A DNA stretch of 64,000 nt from Candidatus Phosphoribacter baldrii (GCA_016704565.1 JADIZV010000001.1:992001-1056000), one strand, 5' to 3'. Shown: positions 1-10,980, counted from the stretch's first letter. A program made the numbers and translations. The notes: a model not told the origin generated them from the sequence alone.

Positions 1-412
1 TCAGCCCCGGTCCCACCGCGAAAGTCCAGTCGTGCAACAGATGGAGACCCGCGGTGACGCCCGGATCCAGGCCCGCAGCGACGGTCGTTGCGGGTCTTGC
101 CACAGTCGGCAGGATCGCGACGACGCCGGCCATGATGACCGAAGCCTCCAGGGTTCGCAGGGCGACGTATGCCGCGGCGAGCCCGCGGTCGAAGGACCGC
201 AGCAACGGATAGAGCGCCGCAGCGCTGCCGACCACGGCTGCGGCGAGGATCACCTCGAGCAGGCCGCCGGTGAGCACCGAGGTCCGACCGGCGAGGGCCG
301 CCTCGGGATCGAAAGCCGAGCCGCCGTAGAGCGCGACGGCGCCGACAGAGGTCACATGGGTGACGAAGTAGAGAATGCCGGCGACGCGGGCGGTCAATCG
401 CGGACTGGACAC
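1..412 (-). CDS. DUF4386-like membrane protein, partial (C-terminus off window)
   Basis: The reading frame opens at GTG 412-410 behind a GGAGGAA ribosome binding site and runs without a stop through the left edge, giving 137 codons. The N-terminus (SSPRLTARVAGILYFV) and the spaced hydrophobic segments (around residues 10-30, 50-70 and 95-110) resemble the multi-pass DUF4386 family, whose function is unknown. The TCA at position 1 is not in frame, so the gene continues outside the window. It is divergent from the TetR gene at 520, and a perfect palindrome sits just upstream of its start, so it is the likely target of that regulator. A plus-strand frame over the same bases looks like a shadow. 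Confidence 0.7.
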   Translation of the reverse strand, partial: MSSPRLTARVAGILYFVTHVTSVGAVALYGGSAFDPEAALAGRTSVLTGGLLEVILAAAVVGSAAALYPLLRSFDRGLAAAYVALRTLEASVIMAGVVAILPTVARPATTVAAGLDPGVTAGLHLLHDWTFAVGPGL

Positions 413-430
413 GGGTTCCTCCGTACGGTC

Positions 431-455
431 AGTAGGTGTACGGCGTACACCTACT
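431..455. promoter_or_regulatory. Palindromic operator, probably for the adjacent TetR regulator
   Basis: Two perfect 12-base arms (AGTAGGTGTACG and its complement) flank a single G at 443. The site lies between the divergent starts at 412 and 520, where a TetR regulator normally binds. The assignment to this TetR is inference from position. Confidence 0.75.
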
Positions 456-468
456 GGTAGATGACCAT

Positions 469-487
469 AGGCTTACGCTGTACACCT
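469..487. promoter_or_regulatory. Second, imperfect copy of the TetR operator
   Basis: AGGCTTACGCTGTACACCT matches the central 19 bases of the upstream palindrome (AGGTGTACGGCGTACACCT) at 15 of 19 positions. The two centres are 35 bp apart, about 3.3 helical turns. It would cover the promoter of the TetR gene itself. Confidence 0.55.
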
Positions 488-519
488 CGTCAAATCCGTC
501 CGCACCTTCAGGAGCCGGT

Positions 520-1299
520 ATGCCGCCTCCCTCACCTCGCGCTCGCACCGCGTCCGGCCGCGCGCCTGTCCACCGCACGCCTGTGCACCGCTCCCCTGTG
601 CAGCGCATACCACTGAGCCGTATGGCGGTGCTCGATGCCGCGATCGCGTTGGCCGACGCTGAAGGCATCGACGCGGTGAGCATGCGCCGATTGGCCGAAC
701 CGCTCGGCGTCGTGCCCATGGCGCTCTACAAGCACGTGGCCGACAAGGACGACCTCCTCGACGGGATGGTCGACCGCCTCATCGGGCAGTTCAGTCCTGG
801 CGCTGAGGCCGACGCGGCGGCTCCCGCTATCGAGCCGGGGCGGGACTGGGCCGCTGCGGTGCGCAGTTCGGTGTTGTCGGCCCGGGCCGTCATCCAGCAG
901 CACCCGTGGGCCCGTCGCGTCATCGAGACGCGCTCGCGCCGGACCCCGGCGGTTCTCGGACACATGGAGCGACTGACCCAGCACTTCCTGGCCGGAGGTC
1001 TGTCGCCCGACCTCACCCACCACGTCATGCACCTGCTGGGCAATCGGATCTGGGGGTTCAGCCCGGAGCTGTTCAACGCCCCAGACAGTGGCCCGGCCGC
1101 TCCCGAGCGCTCCCGCCCAACCCCCGACCCGGACCCGGCGGACTACCCCGGGATCATCGCGATCGCCACCGACGCCCGCGCCCGCCGACCGGAAGCCCTC
1201 GGCTGCGACGAGGAGTTCGAGTTCCGGTTTGCCCTCGATGTCCTCCTCGACGGCATCGAGCGGTTGCGAGCCACGGGCTGGTCCTCCCCGACCTTGTGA
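520..1299 (+). CDS. TetR/AcrR family regulator with TetR_C-type ligand domain
   Basis: A 259-residue regulator. The helix-turn-helix lies around residues 35-80 (VLDAAIALAD, then SMRRLAEPLGV and ALYKHVADKDDLL), as in TetR family proteins. The long alpha-helical C-terminal half resembles the tetracycline-repressor-type ligand domain. ATG 520 was chosen because AGGAG precedes it by about 6 bases; the longer frame from 436 would begin inside the operator palindrome. It is divergent from the DUF4386 gene, with two palindromes between them that fit autoregulation. The ligand cannot be told from sequence. Confidence 0.85.
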   Translation: MPPPSPRARTASGRAPVHRTPVHRSPVQRIPLSRMAVLDAAIALADAEGIDAVSMRRLAEPLGVVPMALYKHVADKDDLLDGMVDRLIGQFSPGAEADAAAPAIEPGRDWAAAVRSSVLSARAVIQQHPWARRVIETRSRRTPAVLGHMERLTQHFLAGGLSPDLTHHVMHLLGNRIWGFSPELFNAPDSGPAAPERSRPTPDPDPADYPGIIAIATDARARRPEALGCDEEFEFRFALDVLLDGIERLRATGWSSPTL

Positions 1300-3420
<2,121 letters not shown>

Positions 3421-3554
3421 CCGCGTGCGGGGAGGTGGCGTGCCCGGCATTCGGACGACCGTTGTGTGTTGCCATGCCCCGTGGTGAGTTCACCGCGAGA
3501 CTGCAGTGGTGAGCATTGGTCGCCCGTATGCCGGTCAGCCCGCCGACCGGGGGC

Positions 3555-4670
3555 TCAGCGCCAGGCGCCAGCGACCATCACCCGGGTGACGGTCAGGTCG
3601 TCGTCGAGGGCGACGAGGTCGGCTGCCGCGCCCACGACGAGGCGGCCGCGGCGCCACAGCCCGAGCGCCCGCGCTGGTGTCGCTGTCGCGGCGGTGACCG
3701 CGTCGACGAGGGGGAGGCCCGCGGCATACAGGGTGCGTATGCCGTGTGCCAGCGTCCTCGTGCTCCCCGCCAACGCCCCGGAGGAGGTCACCCGCGCGAC
3801 CCCGTCGGTGACGGTGACGGGAGTCGAGCCCAGGACATAGCGGCCGTCGGGCAGTCCACAGGCGGACATGGCGTCGCTGACCAGGCTCAATCGTCCGGTC
3901 GCAGCGCGGGCGGTGAGCGCGAGGGTTGCCGGGGCCACGTGCACACCGTCAGCGATGAGCTCCACGGTGACCGAGGGTTCGCCAAGCAGGACCCCGACCG
4001 GACCGGGGAAGCGGTGATGCAGGGGCGGCATCCCGTTGTAGAGATGGGTGGCGATGCGGGCGCCCGCCGCGATCGCCTCCTGCGTCGTCGGGGTGTCAGC
4101 CGCCGTGTGGCCCACGGCGACAAGGACATCTGCATCGACGAGGGCTTTGATCACCTCAAACCCACCGGGGATTTCGGGGGCCACGGTCGCCATCCGCAAG
4201 TGTCCGCGAGCGGCCTCGGCGAGGCGCTCGACAGCCTGGGCGTTGCCGCGAGCCAGGTGTCGGATGTCGTGGGCCCCCCGATGGGTGGGGCTGAGCCACG
4301 GGCCCTCCAGGTGCAGGCCCGCGAGGAGCCCGTCGTCGCACAAGTCGGCCAGACAGGCAAGCTGATCGGCCAAGACGGAGACCGGCGCCGAGACCAGGCT
4401 GGCGACGATGCTCGTGGTCCCGGCCCGTTGGTGGACGAGGGCAGCGAGGGCCGCCTCATCGGCGGAGGTCGTCGAGAACGACGCCCCGCCGCCGCCGTGG
4501 ACGTGCGTGTCGACCAGCCCCGGCACGAGAGTCGTTGTGCTCCAGTCGGGTTCGCGGCGGGGACGGCCCGATCCGATGGCCTTGATCGTCGTGCCGTCCA
4601 CCTCGACCCAGCCGGGTTCGAGCAACTCCTCCGGGGTGAGGACGCGGTCGGCAGCCAACAACAGGCCCAT
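3555..4670 (-). CDS. nagA: N-acetylglucosamine-6-phosphate deacetylase
   Basis: A 371-residue amidohydrolase. NagA removes acetate from GlcNAc-6-phosphate in amino-sugar recycling in the cytosol. Visible family motifs are DTHVHGG (metal-type HxH, around residue 55), HLEGPW (metal-binding Glu), GHTAA, HLYNGM and the catalytic Asp in SDAM. The C-terminus closes the small beta-sandwich domain (GAAADLVALDDDL). The start at 4670 follows a strong GGAAGGGGG site; a longer frame to 4733 lacks one. No nagB or PTS gene is next to it, so it appears to act as a single gene here. Confidence 0.92.
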   Translation of the reverse strand: MGLLLAADRVLTPEELLEPGWVEVDGTTIKAIGSGRPRREPDWSTTTLVPGLVDTHVHGGGGASFSTTSADEAALAALVHQRAGTTSIVASLVSAPVSVLADQLACLADLCDDGLLAGLHLEGPWLSPTHRGAHDIRHLARGNAQAVERLAEAARGHLRMATVAPEIPGGFEVIKALVDADVLVAVGHTAADTPTTQEAIAAGARIATHLYNGMPPLHHRFPGPVGVLLGEPSVTVELIADGVHVAPATLALTARAATGRLSLVSDAMSACGLPDGRYVLGSTPVTVTDGVARVTSSGALAGSTRTLAHGIRTLYAAGLPLVDAVTAATATPARALGLWRRGRLVVGAAADLVALDDDLTVTRVMVAGAWR

Positions 4671-4742
4671 CGTCGCGGCACCCCCTTCCTGGCATCGGCG
4701 GTGCGCAACGTGCGGCCCGCCCGGCGGGGCCATTCTCTCGCG

Positions 4743-5564
4743 TCAGAGCCCGCGGTCTGCCCAATGTCTGCGGTGCGCCGCGACCATCCACTCGGACACG
4801 GCATCGAGCTCCGGGTCGGCGGGCAGAGGAGAGACACCCCGGTCGAGGGCATCGGACAACTCCGACCGCGTGGATCGGATCAGGTCCAGCGCCCGGTCGA
4901 ACCCAACCTCCCCACGTTTGACCGCAAGGCACTGCTCCAGGTCGATCGGCCGCATCGGTAGCGTCAGGCTCCCTGTCGTGACGAGCTCCAGACCTTGTCG
5001 ACCCAGGCGCAACGCGTGCGAGGCGTACTTGGTGTCATACCCGTAGCGGGCGACCAGCTCCGGTCGGTTGGGCACCTTGTTGCGCTTGCCGCCGCCGAGC
5101 AGCCGTTCCACCTGGCCGTCCAGGTAGCCGAGGAACCGCCAGCCAGCGTGCATCGAGATGACCTGGGGCGCCAGGGCTCGCAGCTCATCCCCGAGCGAAG
5201 TGGTGTGGATGAGGGAGGGGCCGTGGGCGAAGAAGGGGATGAGGATCGTCGGGTTACCGGCGACCGCCAAGCGGAGGAACTTGCGCAGCGAGTATGCCGT
5301 GAGGTCGATGTCCCCGGGGCCGGAGCGCGCGCCCATCGGCTGGGTCCTCCAGATCCAATGCCCAGGGCTCATGGCCAGGCCGAGCACCTGGCCCGGCTCC
5401 TCGACATAGACCGCGAGCTCGTCATGGTCATCGGTGCCTGGGATGGCCATGCCGTGGACACCCGAGCCCACTTCGGCGCGCACGATCTCGTTGCGGGGGG
5501 CGACCTCTCGGTCGCCGAGGTCGACGTTGGGTCGGGGTTCGTCAGGATGGTGGGTGGACGGCAT
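4743..5564 (-). CDS. Nucleotidyltransferase-fold protein (RlaP-like)
   Basis: A 273-residue protein whose N-terminal part carries GSGVHGMAIPGTDDHDE, matching the GS...G...D-x-D pattern of the polymerase-beta nucleotidyltransferase fold. Length and overall shape resemble the RlaP-like family (predicted RNA-repair nucleotidyltransferases), often seen in phages and actinobacteria. The C-terminal part is helical and charged (KRNKVPNRPELV, YDTKYASHALRL). The start at 5564 (MPSTHHPDEP) is preferred over the Arg-rich extension to 5600. The target nucleic acid or nucleotide is unknown; the 72-base gap to nagA suggests separate translation. Confidence 0.7.
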   Translation of the reverse strand: MPSTHHPDEPRPNVDLGDREVAPRNEIVRAEVGSGVHGMAIPGTDDHDELAVYVEEPGQVLGLAMSPGHWIWRTQPMGARSGPGDIDLTAYSLRKFLRLAVAGNPTILIPFFAHGPSLIHTTSLGDELRALAPQVISMHAGWRFLGYLDGQVERLLGGGKRNKVPNRPELVARYGYDTKYASHALRLGRQGLELVTTGSLTLPMRPIDLEQCLAVKRGEVGFDRALDLIRSTRSELSDALDRGVSPLPADPELDAVSEWMVAAHRRHWADRGL

Positions 5565-5677
5565 ACGTCGACGGTAGGTCCGCGAAGGGGTGCGGCGCAC
5601 GCCGATTCCGCGGCCGTCGAGGGTGGACCGGCGAAAATTGCGGTGACGGATGGGCGTCCCGCTGCGATCCTCTGCTC

Positions 5678-6616
5678 ATGACGACCGCACCCGCTCCGAT
5701 CGACGTGCCAGCGGGGCTGACCGTTCGGCCACTGGCGCAGTCCGACGCACGAGCCGTCTTCGAGGTTATGGCGGCGGCCGAGCTCGTCGACGTCGGCGAG
5801 GTCGTCATCGAAGAGGCGGACATCGTCGGCGACTGGCAGCGACCGAGCTTCGACGTCGGTGCCCAGACGATCGGCATCTTCGACGGCGAGCGCCTCGTCG
5901 GCTATGGCGAGTTGTCGTGGGCGGATCGGTGCGACGCGGCTGTCCACCCGGCATACCGGGGTCGGGGTCTGGGGACCGCGCTCGCGAGGTGGATCCAGGC
6001 GACCGCGCGGGCGGCCGGGTCGCGCATCGTCGGTATGCCGGTCCCCGCCGGGTCCCCGGGCGAGGCGTTGCTGCGGGCACTGGGCTACCACCAGCGTTGG
6101 TCATCGTGGGTGCTTCAGCTCCCGGAGGGGCGCGACATCGCGAGTCAGCCGCTGCCGCCGGGCTACTCGCTGCGGATCGCGGCGAGCGAGCAGGACCGGA
6201 TCGCCGCCTGGGAGGTCGTCGAGGACGCCTTCCTGGAGTGGTCGGTCCGGGAGCGGACCTCGTATGCCGACTGGGCGGCGACGATTGTGGAACGGCCCGG
6301 CTTCCAGCCGTGGAACCTCCGGCTGGCCATCGGCTCGGACGGGGATGTGGTGGGGGTCTCGGTCGTCCTGCTCGCCGACGAGTGTGGCTACATCGACAAG
6401 CTGGCCGTGCGCCAGGACCGGCGCAACCTGGGCCTGGCCAGGGCCTTGCTTGCCGACTCGTTCGCAGCGGCCCGAGCGCATGGCGCGACTCGTTCTGAGT
6501 TGTCCACCGACTCCCGGACCGGCGCACTGAGCCTCTACGAAAAGGTCGGGATGGTCATCACCTCGAACTGGGTCAACCTCGCGATCGAGCTTGAGCCTGC
6601 TGACCCAACCGGTTGA
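5678..6616 (+). CDS. Tandem GNAT-family N-acetyltransferase
   Basis: 312 residues holding two GNAT domains. Each has an acetyl-CoA binding signature: HPAYRGRGLGTAL around residue 95 and VRQDRRNLGLARALL around residue 250. The two-domain arrangement resembles mycothiol synthase-like acetyltransferases, but the sequence does not look like MshD itself, so the substrate is unknown. The start ATG lies 113 bases from the divergent nucleotidyltransferase gene. It is convergent with the small gene at 6648. Confidence 0.82.
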   Translation: MTTAPAPIDVPAGLTVRPLAQSDARAVFEVMAAAELVDVGEVVIEEADIVGDWQRPSFDVGAQTIGIFDGERLVGYGELSWADRCDAAVHPAYRGRGLGTALARWIQATARAAGSRIVGMPVPAGSPGEALLRALGYHQRWSSWVLQLPEGRDIASQPLPPGYSLRIAASEQDRIAAWEVVEDAFLEWSVRERTSYADWAATIVERPGFQPWNLRLAIGSDGDVVGVSVVLLADECGYIDKLAVRQDRRNLGLARALLADSFAAARAHGATRSELSTDSRTGALSLYEKVGMVITSNWVNLAIELEPADPTG

Positions 6617-6647
6617 GGCTCATCCGGCTGGTGCGGACTGGGTGTCG

Positions 6648-7076
6648 CTAGGCCGCCGGACCGAGGACCTTTGCGACGACCCGCTTGATCGGCCGGAAGG
6701 CGCTCTGTGGCAGCTTGACGATGGTCTCGACGGCCGAGCCGGCGCCGACCACGAGGCCACGGAGCGCCCCAGGCTCGGCCGGTGCATCGACCTGGGTGAC
6801 GACGACGGAGCTTTCACTCGGCGGCCCGCCCAGCCACTCTCGCGGGACGACCGCATAGCCCAACTCGTCCAGGGCCTCGAACGTGTCGCTGACGGTGGGT
6901 TCGACGGTCTCGCGCAGGTCGACTCGCATCTTGGGGTTCTGCTCGTCCCATGAGACGAGCTCGGTGCCGTGGGCGATGGCGAGATCGACCCGGAGCCGCT
7001 CGTATGCCGCGAGGGTCACCACCTCGACCACCTGGTCGTGGTCCGGTGCGTTTGGTCTCGTGCTTCTGGCGCTCAC
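6648..7076 (-). CDS. Conserved hypothetical protein, 142 aa
   Basis: Not recognised. The product is soluble-looking. An N-terminal portion (VVEVVTLAAYERLRVDLAIAH) is followed by a middle section with GTELVSWDEQNPKMR and a basic C-terminal tail (FRPIKRVVAKVLGPAA). No signal peptide or membrane helix is seen. It is convergent with the GNAT gene, with only 31 bases between stops. Coding potential is supported by typical GC3-rich codon choice and the absence of a better frame. Confidence 0.6.
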   Translation of the reverse strand: MSARSTRPNAPDHDQVVEVVTLAAYERLRVDLAIAHGTELVSWDEQNPKMRVDLRETVEPTVSDTFEALDELGYAVVPREWLGGPPSESSVVVTQVDAPAEPGALRGLVVGAGSAVETIVKLPQSAFRPIKRVVAKVLGPAA

Positions 7077-7221
7077 GCGTGCTCCTCCCGTGTGTTGCCG
7101 GCCCCCGCCGGCACTGACCCGTCCCCGGCAGCATCGCTGACAAGAATGTCAGGACACTGATTATTCCGTATGCCGGAAGATCACGCCCGGTCGGGGGCGA
7201 GGGCAGCCGCCAAAGAAGGCC

Positions 7222-7824
7222 TCAGGCGCGGGACCCGGCCTCGAGCTCCAGGAGGTGTCGCTTGGCAGCCAGCCCACCGGCATACCCGGTGAGTGACCCG
7301 GAGGCACCCACGACGCGGTGACACGGGAGCACGATGCACAAGGGGTTGGCGCCAAGAGCCGTGCCGACCGCTCGGGCGGCGGCGGGACGGCCGGACCAGT
7401 GGGCGAGCTGGCCGTAGGTGGCCCGCTCTCCATAACCCACTCGCGCTACCAAGGCGGTGAGGACGGGTTTCTGGAACGGTGTCGCCAAGGCCAGCTCCCA
7501 CGGCGGCGCTGCGCTGCGGGTCCGCCCGGCCAGGTAGTCGTCCAGCCACCGGCGCGCCGCATCCAGCGAGTCAGGGCGGCGCAGCACCCTCGGGCTGACC
7601 CGGGCAGCGAGGCGCACCAGAGCGGCATCTTCAGCGGCCGCGTCGGGAGTGAACAGCGATGCCACCAAGACGCCAGAATCGTTGCAAGCCAACAGCATCC
7701 GGCCGACGGAGGTGTCGTGCACGGCATACGAGACGTCGGCGTTCGGGAAGTCCGGCGGGCGGGACGCAGCGACGTCGAAGCCGGCCAGGAGCGCTTCCAG
7801 GCGGTCGGGGCGGGGGCCGGTCAT
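7222..7824 (-). CDS. ogt: Methylated-DNA--protein-cysteine methyltransferase
   Basis: A 200-residue suicide methyltransferase that takes alkyl groups from O6-alkylguanine onto its own cysteine. The active-site motif PCHRVVG lies around residue 168, preceded by the helix-turn-helix-like GERATYGQLAH and followed by the conserved GYAGG. The ATG at 7824 overlaps the stop of the upstream sigma-factor gene by 4 bases (ATGA), so the two are probably translationally coupled. DNA alkylation damage repair is established for the family; control by the coupled sigma factor is inference. Confidence 0.93.
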   Translation of the reverse strand: MTGPRPDRLEALLAGFDVAASRPPDFPNADVSYAVHDTSVGRMLLACNDSGVLVASLFTPDAAAEDAALVRLAARVSPRVLRRPDSLDAARRWLDDYLAGRTRSAAPPWELALATPFQKPVLTALVARVGYGERATYGQLAHWSGRPAAARAVGTALGANPLCIVLPCHRVVGASGSLTGYAGGLAAKRHLLELEAGSRA

Positions 7825-8303
7825 GTGAGGGCCTTTCGGAGGGTGACCAGAGCGTCGCTGACCAATCGGCGGCTCATCGTCACCGATGTGTCCATGGCCC
7901 GGGCGATCCCGGCGTGGTCCAGATCGGCGACGTAGCGCAGTGCGACCGCCTCGCGTTGACGTGGCGGAAGGGAGGCGACGGCCCGCCAGACGCCGGACTC
8001 GTCCGATCCGGCGGCGGGCGGGTCGATGCGAGCCGGCGTCGCCGCAGCCAGGGTCTCGTCGTCGGTCGGCACGCCGCGTCGAGCCCGGCCGCGGTGGGAG
8101 TCCGTCGCGCACCGATAGGTCACCGTAAACAGCCACCCCCGCAGGTTGCTGGTCGACGTGAGCGAGGGGTATGCCGCCCACGCCTGCAGCCACGCCTGCT
8201 GAGCGACGTCGTCGCCGTCATCGGGACCGACGAGGGCGTGGGCCAACCTGGCGACGTCGCGCCAGTGCGCGTCGACGAGGCGTTGGAAGGGCGGCAGGCT
8301 CAC
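7821..8303 (-). CDS. RNA polymerase sigma-70 family (ECF-like) factor
   Basis: About 160 residues with sigma region 2 (LVDAHWRDVARLAHALVG, then DDVAQQAWLQAW, then LRGWLFTVTYR) and region 4 (LPPRQREAVALRY, then HAGIARAMDTS). This is the minimal ECF architecture. I place the start at GTG 8303 (VSLPPFQRL); an ATG at 8369 would add 22 residues with no family similarity. It overlaps ogt by 4 bases. No anti-sigma gene is adjacent, though an ATPase-domain protein is encoded divergently at 8549. Confidence 0.87.
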   Translation of the reverse strand: MSLPPFQRLVDAHWRDVARLAHALVGPDDGDDVAQQAWLQAWAAYPSLTSTSNLRGWLFTVTYRCATDSHRGRARRGVPTDDETLAAATPARIDPPAAGSDESGVWRAVASLPPRQREAVALRYVADLDHAGIARAMDTSVTMSRRLVSDALVTLRKALT

Positions 8304-8548
8304 GACCGAACAACGCCCAGGCCGTGGGACATGTGAGCGGCCGACCGGCGCACCCGGGCGGCCGGACACCCTCGCCGCGCACGATGCCTTGATCGAAGGG
8401 CCACCGGGTCACGATAGACGCGATCGGTCGCGGCGAGCTGTTCCCCGGCACGCCCCCGCCGTCCGGCGCACTCGCCGCGGTGCACGCCCCCGGCTAAGGT
8501 GGTGCGCGTCGGCGGCTGCGGCGCCGATCGCACGTGAAAGGCGCGTCA

Positions 8549-8989
8549 GTGACAGACGAATCGACTCGGCCCACCGATCCGGAGGCGCCGCGCACGGTCC
8601 GTATGCCGTGGAGCGCTCACGTCGCTCCCCAGATCCGGCGAGCTCTCGTCGACGACCTCACCGGCTTGGGCGTGTCCGCTCAAGTCATCGACGAGGCCGA
8701 GATCGTTGTGGCCGAGCTCGTCTCCAACGCGCTACGGCACGCTCGCCCGTTGACTGATGGGACCCTGCGGGTCAGATGGAAGACCAAGGCTGGAGTCGTC
8801 GAGGTCGAGGTGTCCGATGGTGGCGGACCGTCCACGCCCCGGCCGGCGCCTCCGGCGCTGTGGTCGAGTTCCGGCCGCGGTCTGCGCATCGTGCGGAGCC
8901 TCGCCCACGAGTGGGGTGTCGCCGACGAGAAGCACGGTCGCACCGTGTGGGCCTCGCTGGGCGGCCCGTCGCGCCGCCGGACCCACTGA
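8549..8989 (+). CDS. HATPase_c domain regulatory protein (RsbW/SpoIIAB-like)
   Basis: 146 residues forming a stand-alone GHKL ATPase domain. The N-box is EIVVAELVSNALRHA around residue 50, the G1 box is SDGGG and the G2 box GRGLRIVRSL. Such proteins act as anti-sigma or kinase-like regulators in actinobacteria. GTG 8549 follows GAAAGG; an alternative GTG 8534 adds five residues. It is divergent from the sigma-ogt pair, about 245 bases away. A regulatory link to that sigma factor is possible but unproven. Confidence 0.8.
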   Translation: MTDESTRPTDPEAPRTVRMPWSAHVAPQIRRALVDDLTGLGVSAQVIDEAEIVVAELVSNALRHARPLTDGTLRVRWKTKAGVVEVEVSDGGGPSTPRPAPPALWSSSGRGLRIVRSLAHEWGVADEKHGRTVWASLGGPSRRRTH

Positions 8990-9006
8990 GCGACGACCGG
9001 ACCGAC

Positions 9007-9492
9007 TCAGGCGTCGGGCGGGTCGGCGACGTCGGCCACCTGCGCCGCCAACCCCCGAATGACGTCGTCACCGCTCACCGTGACCGCGACTCCGTGGGCA
9101 CCGGCCCCCATCGACACGGTCCGTCCGATGATCGACGTGTCGGCGATGACGGGCCAGGCCCGACTCGACCCGAACGGCGTGATCGTCCCGCGGACGTAAC
9201 CGGTCGCGGCATACGCCCCGTCCGCGTCGGGCATCGACAGCCGGGACGTGCCGAGCAGTGCCCGTACCTTGGGCCAGGAGAACTGTCGGTCCCCTGGCAC
9301 GAGCACGAAGACGAAGTCGTCCGCGCCTCGCCGGACCACCAGGGTCTTGACGATGTCACCGGGCGCCACACCCCGCAGCGCCGCCGCCTCCGCGAGGCTG
9401 CCGACCGGCCCGTGCCGGGTGACGGCATACGTGATGCCGGCTGCCGACAGCGCGGCGAACACTCGCGCCTCGCCGTCGTTGGTCCCCTCCAC
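9007..9492 (-). CDS. YbaK/EbsC (prolyl-tRNA editing) family deacylase
   Basis: 161 residues of the YbaK/ProX fold, which deacylates mischarged tRNA. Supporting motifs are the conserved Lys in GDIVKTLVVR, then VPGDRQFSWPKVR, and the GGTITPFG-like segment (RGTITPFG). I chose GTG 9492; the frame also extends to a TTG at 9519 with no clear ribosome binding site. It is convergent with the ATPase-domain gene (17 bases between stops). The exact tRNA specificity is unclear. Confidence 0.87.
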   Translation of the reverse strand: MEGTNDGEARVFAALSAAGITYAVTRHGPVGSLAEAAALRGVAPGDIVKTLVVRRGADDFVFVLVPGDRQFSWPKVRALLGTSRLSMPDADGAYAATGYVRGTITPFGSSRAWPVIADTSIIGRTVSMGAGAHGVAVTVSGDDVIRGLAAQVADVADPPDA

Positions 9493-9654
9493 GACCCCAG
9501 GGTATGCCGCCCGCCCCAACTCGCCGGGGCAGGACCTTCACCCCTAGTGGCGCACAAAGCCGACCGGCAGTGTCAGGATGGAGGTGCACGTCGCAGCACC
9601 ACCGTGGATGTCGAGTGCACCCGAGTGCGTGAATAAGCGGTCGCTAGGAGTGTC

Positions 9655-10980
9655 GTGACGTCGTTTTGGGCCGAGCACGTGTGGCTGCCCTCAGGGCTGG
9701 CCCGTGGCGTGCGTCTGGTCGTCGACGAGGGCCGGTTTGTGTCGGTCGAGCCCCGCGCCGCCCGGCAACCCGAGGACGTCAAGCTGCGCGGGGTCGTCTT
9801 TCCCGGGCTGGCCAACGCCCACTCCCACGTCTTCCAGCGCGCCCTGCGCGGACGCACCCAGTCCGACGGCGACAACGGGATCGCGTGGCGGGCCCGGATG
9901 TACGAGGTCGCGGACCGGCTCAACCCCGACCTCTATCTCGCCTTGGCTCGAGCCACCTATGCCGAGATGGCGCTGGCCGGTTTCACCACGGTCGGCGAAT
10001 ACCACTACCTGCACCACGGCCCCGACGGCGTCCCGTATGCCGACCCCAACGCGATGGGCGCGGCCCTCACCCAGGCGGCTGCGGAGGTCGGCATCCGGCT
10101 CACCCTCCTGGACACCCTCTACCTGCGCGGAGGGCTCACCTCAGAAGGGCACCTGCCGACGGCTGGCGTCCAGCAGCGGTTCAGCGACGGGAGCGTCGAA
10201 GCCTGGGCGAGCCGGATGGCCCGCGTCGAGCAGACCGAGCTCTTGCGCCGTGGCGCCGCCATCCACTCCATCCGGGCGGTCCCCCGGGAAGAGGCGGCGT
10301 ATGCCGTGCAGCTCGTCGGTGACCAGCCCCTGCACATCTATGTCTCCGAGCAACCGGCCGAGAACCTCGCCTGTCAGATGTTCTATGGCATGACCCCGAC
10401 CGAGCTGCTCGCCGACATCGACGCCCTCGGCCAGGAGCTCACGGCCGTCCACGCCACCCATCTCACCGAGCGCGACGTCAGCCTCCTCGCCGACACCGAG
10501 TGCCAGGTCGTCGTCTGCCCGACGTCCGAGCAGGACATGGCCGACGGCATCCCCCAGGTCCGTCGCTTGCTCGACTCGGGCGTGCCGGTCGCGATCGGCA
10601 CCGATCAACACGCCTTTATCGACCCGTTCGTCGAGTTGCGTGAGTTGGAGATGCACGAACGCCTGGACAGCGGGGAGCGTGGCCGGATCTCGACCGCTCA
10701 GCTCATCCGGTGTGGGTCGGTGCACGGGTATCAGAGCCTGGGGTGGTATGACGGCGGCGCCATCGCGCCGGGTCTGCTCGCTGACTTCATCACGGTCGAC
10801 CTGGAGTCGACCCGCACCGCCGGGAGCAAGGCCGCCGAGATCCTCTACACCGCCAGCGCCTGCGACGTCCTCACCGTCGTCGTCGGCGGCCGCACCATCG
10901 TCGAGGACGGACAACACGCCTTCGGACCCGTGGCACCACTCATGCGCGAGGCGCTGTCCCTGATCCGCGACCAAAGCTGA
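9655..10980 (+). CDS. hutF: Formimidoylglutamate deiminase
   Basis: A 441-residue amidohydrolase-superfamily enzyme. HutF converts N-formimino-L-glutamate to N-formyl-L-glutamate and ammonia in one branch of histidine degradation. Motifs include NAHSHVFQRAL (metal HxH, around residue 54), the AVHATHLTERD segment with a metal His, and GTDQHAF with the catalytic Asp. The start GTG 9655 follows GGAG by 6 bases. No other hut gene lies in the window, which is unusual, since hutF generally sits with hutU/hutI/hutG. Confidence 0.88.
   Translation: MTSFWAEHVWLPSGLARGVRLVVDEGRFVSVEPRAARQPEDVKLRGVVFPGLANAHSHVFQRALRGRTQSDGDNGIAWRARMYEVADRLNPDLYLALARATYAEMALAGFTTVGEYHYLHHGPDGVPYADPNAMGAALTQAAAEVGIRLTLLDTLYLRGGLTSEGHLPTAGVQQRFSDGSVEAWASRMARVEQTELLRRGAAIHSIRAVPREEAAYAVQLVGDQPLHIYVSEQPAENLACQMFYGMTPTELLADIDALGQELTAVHATHLTERDVSLLADTECQVVVCPTSEQDMADGIPQVRRLLDSGVPVAIGTDQHAFIDPFVELRELEMHERLDSGERGRISTAQLIRCGSVHGYQSLGWYDGGAIAPGLLADFITVDLESTRTAGSKAAEILYTASACDVLTVVVGGRTIVEDGQHAFGPVAPLMREALSLIRDQS

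Noticed and set aside
1..3. TCA at position 1 as the end of the first gene
   Set aside because: It is out of frame with the frame that starts at 412; the gene runs off the edge.
32..460. Plus-strand open frame at the left edge
   Set aside because: Low-complexity Arg/Gly/Asp content, and the minus frame from 412 has hydrophobic segments and a ribosome binding site.
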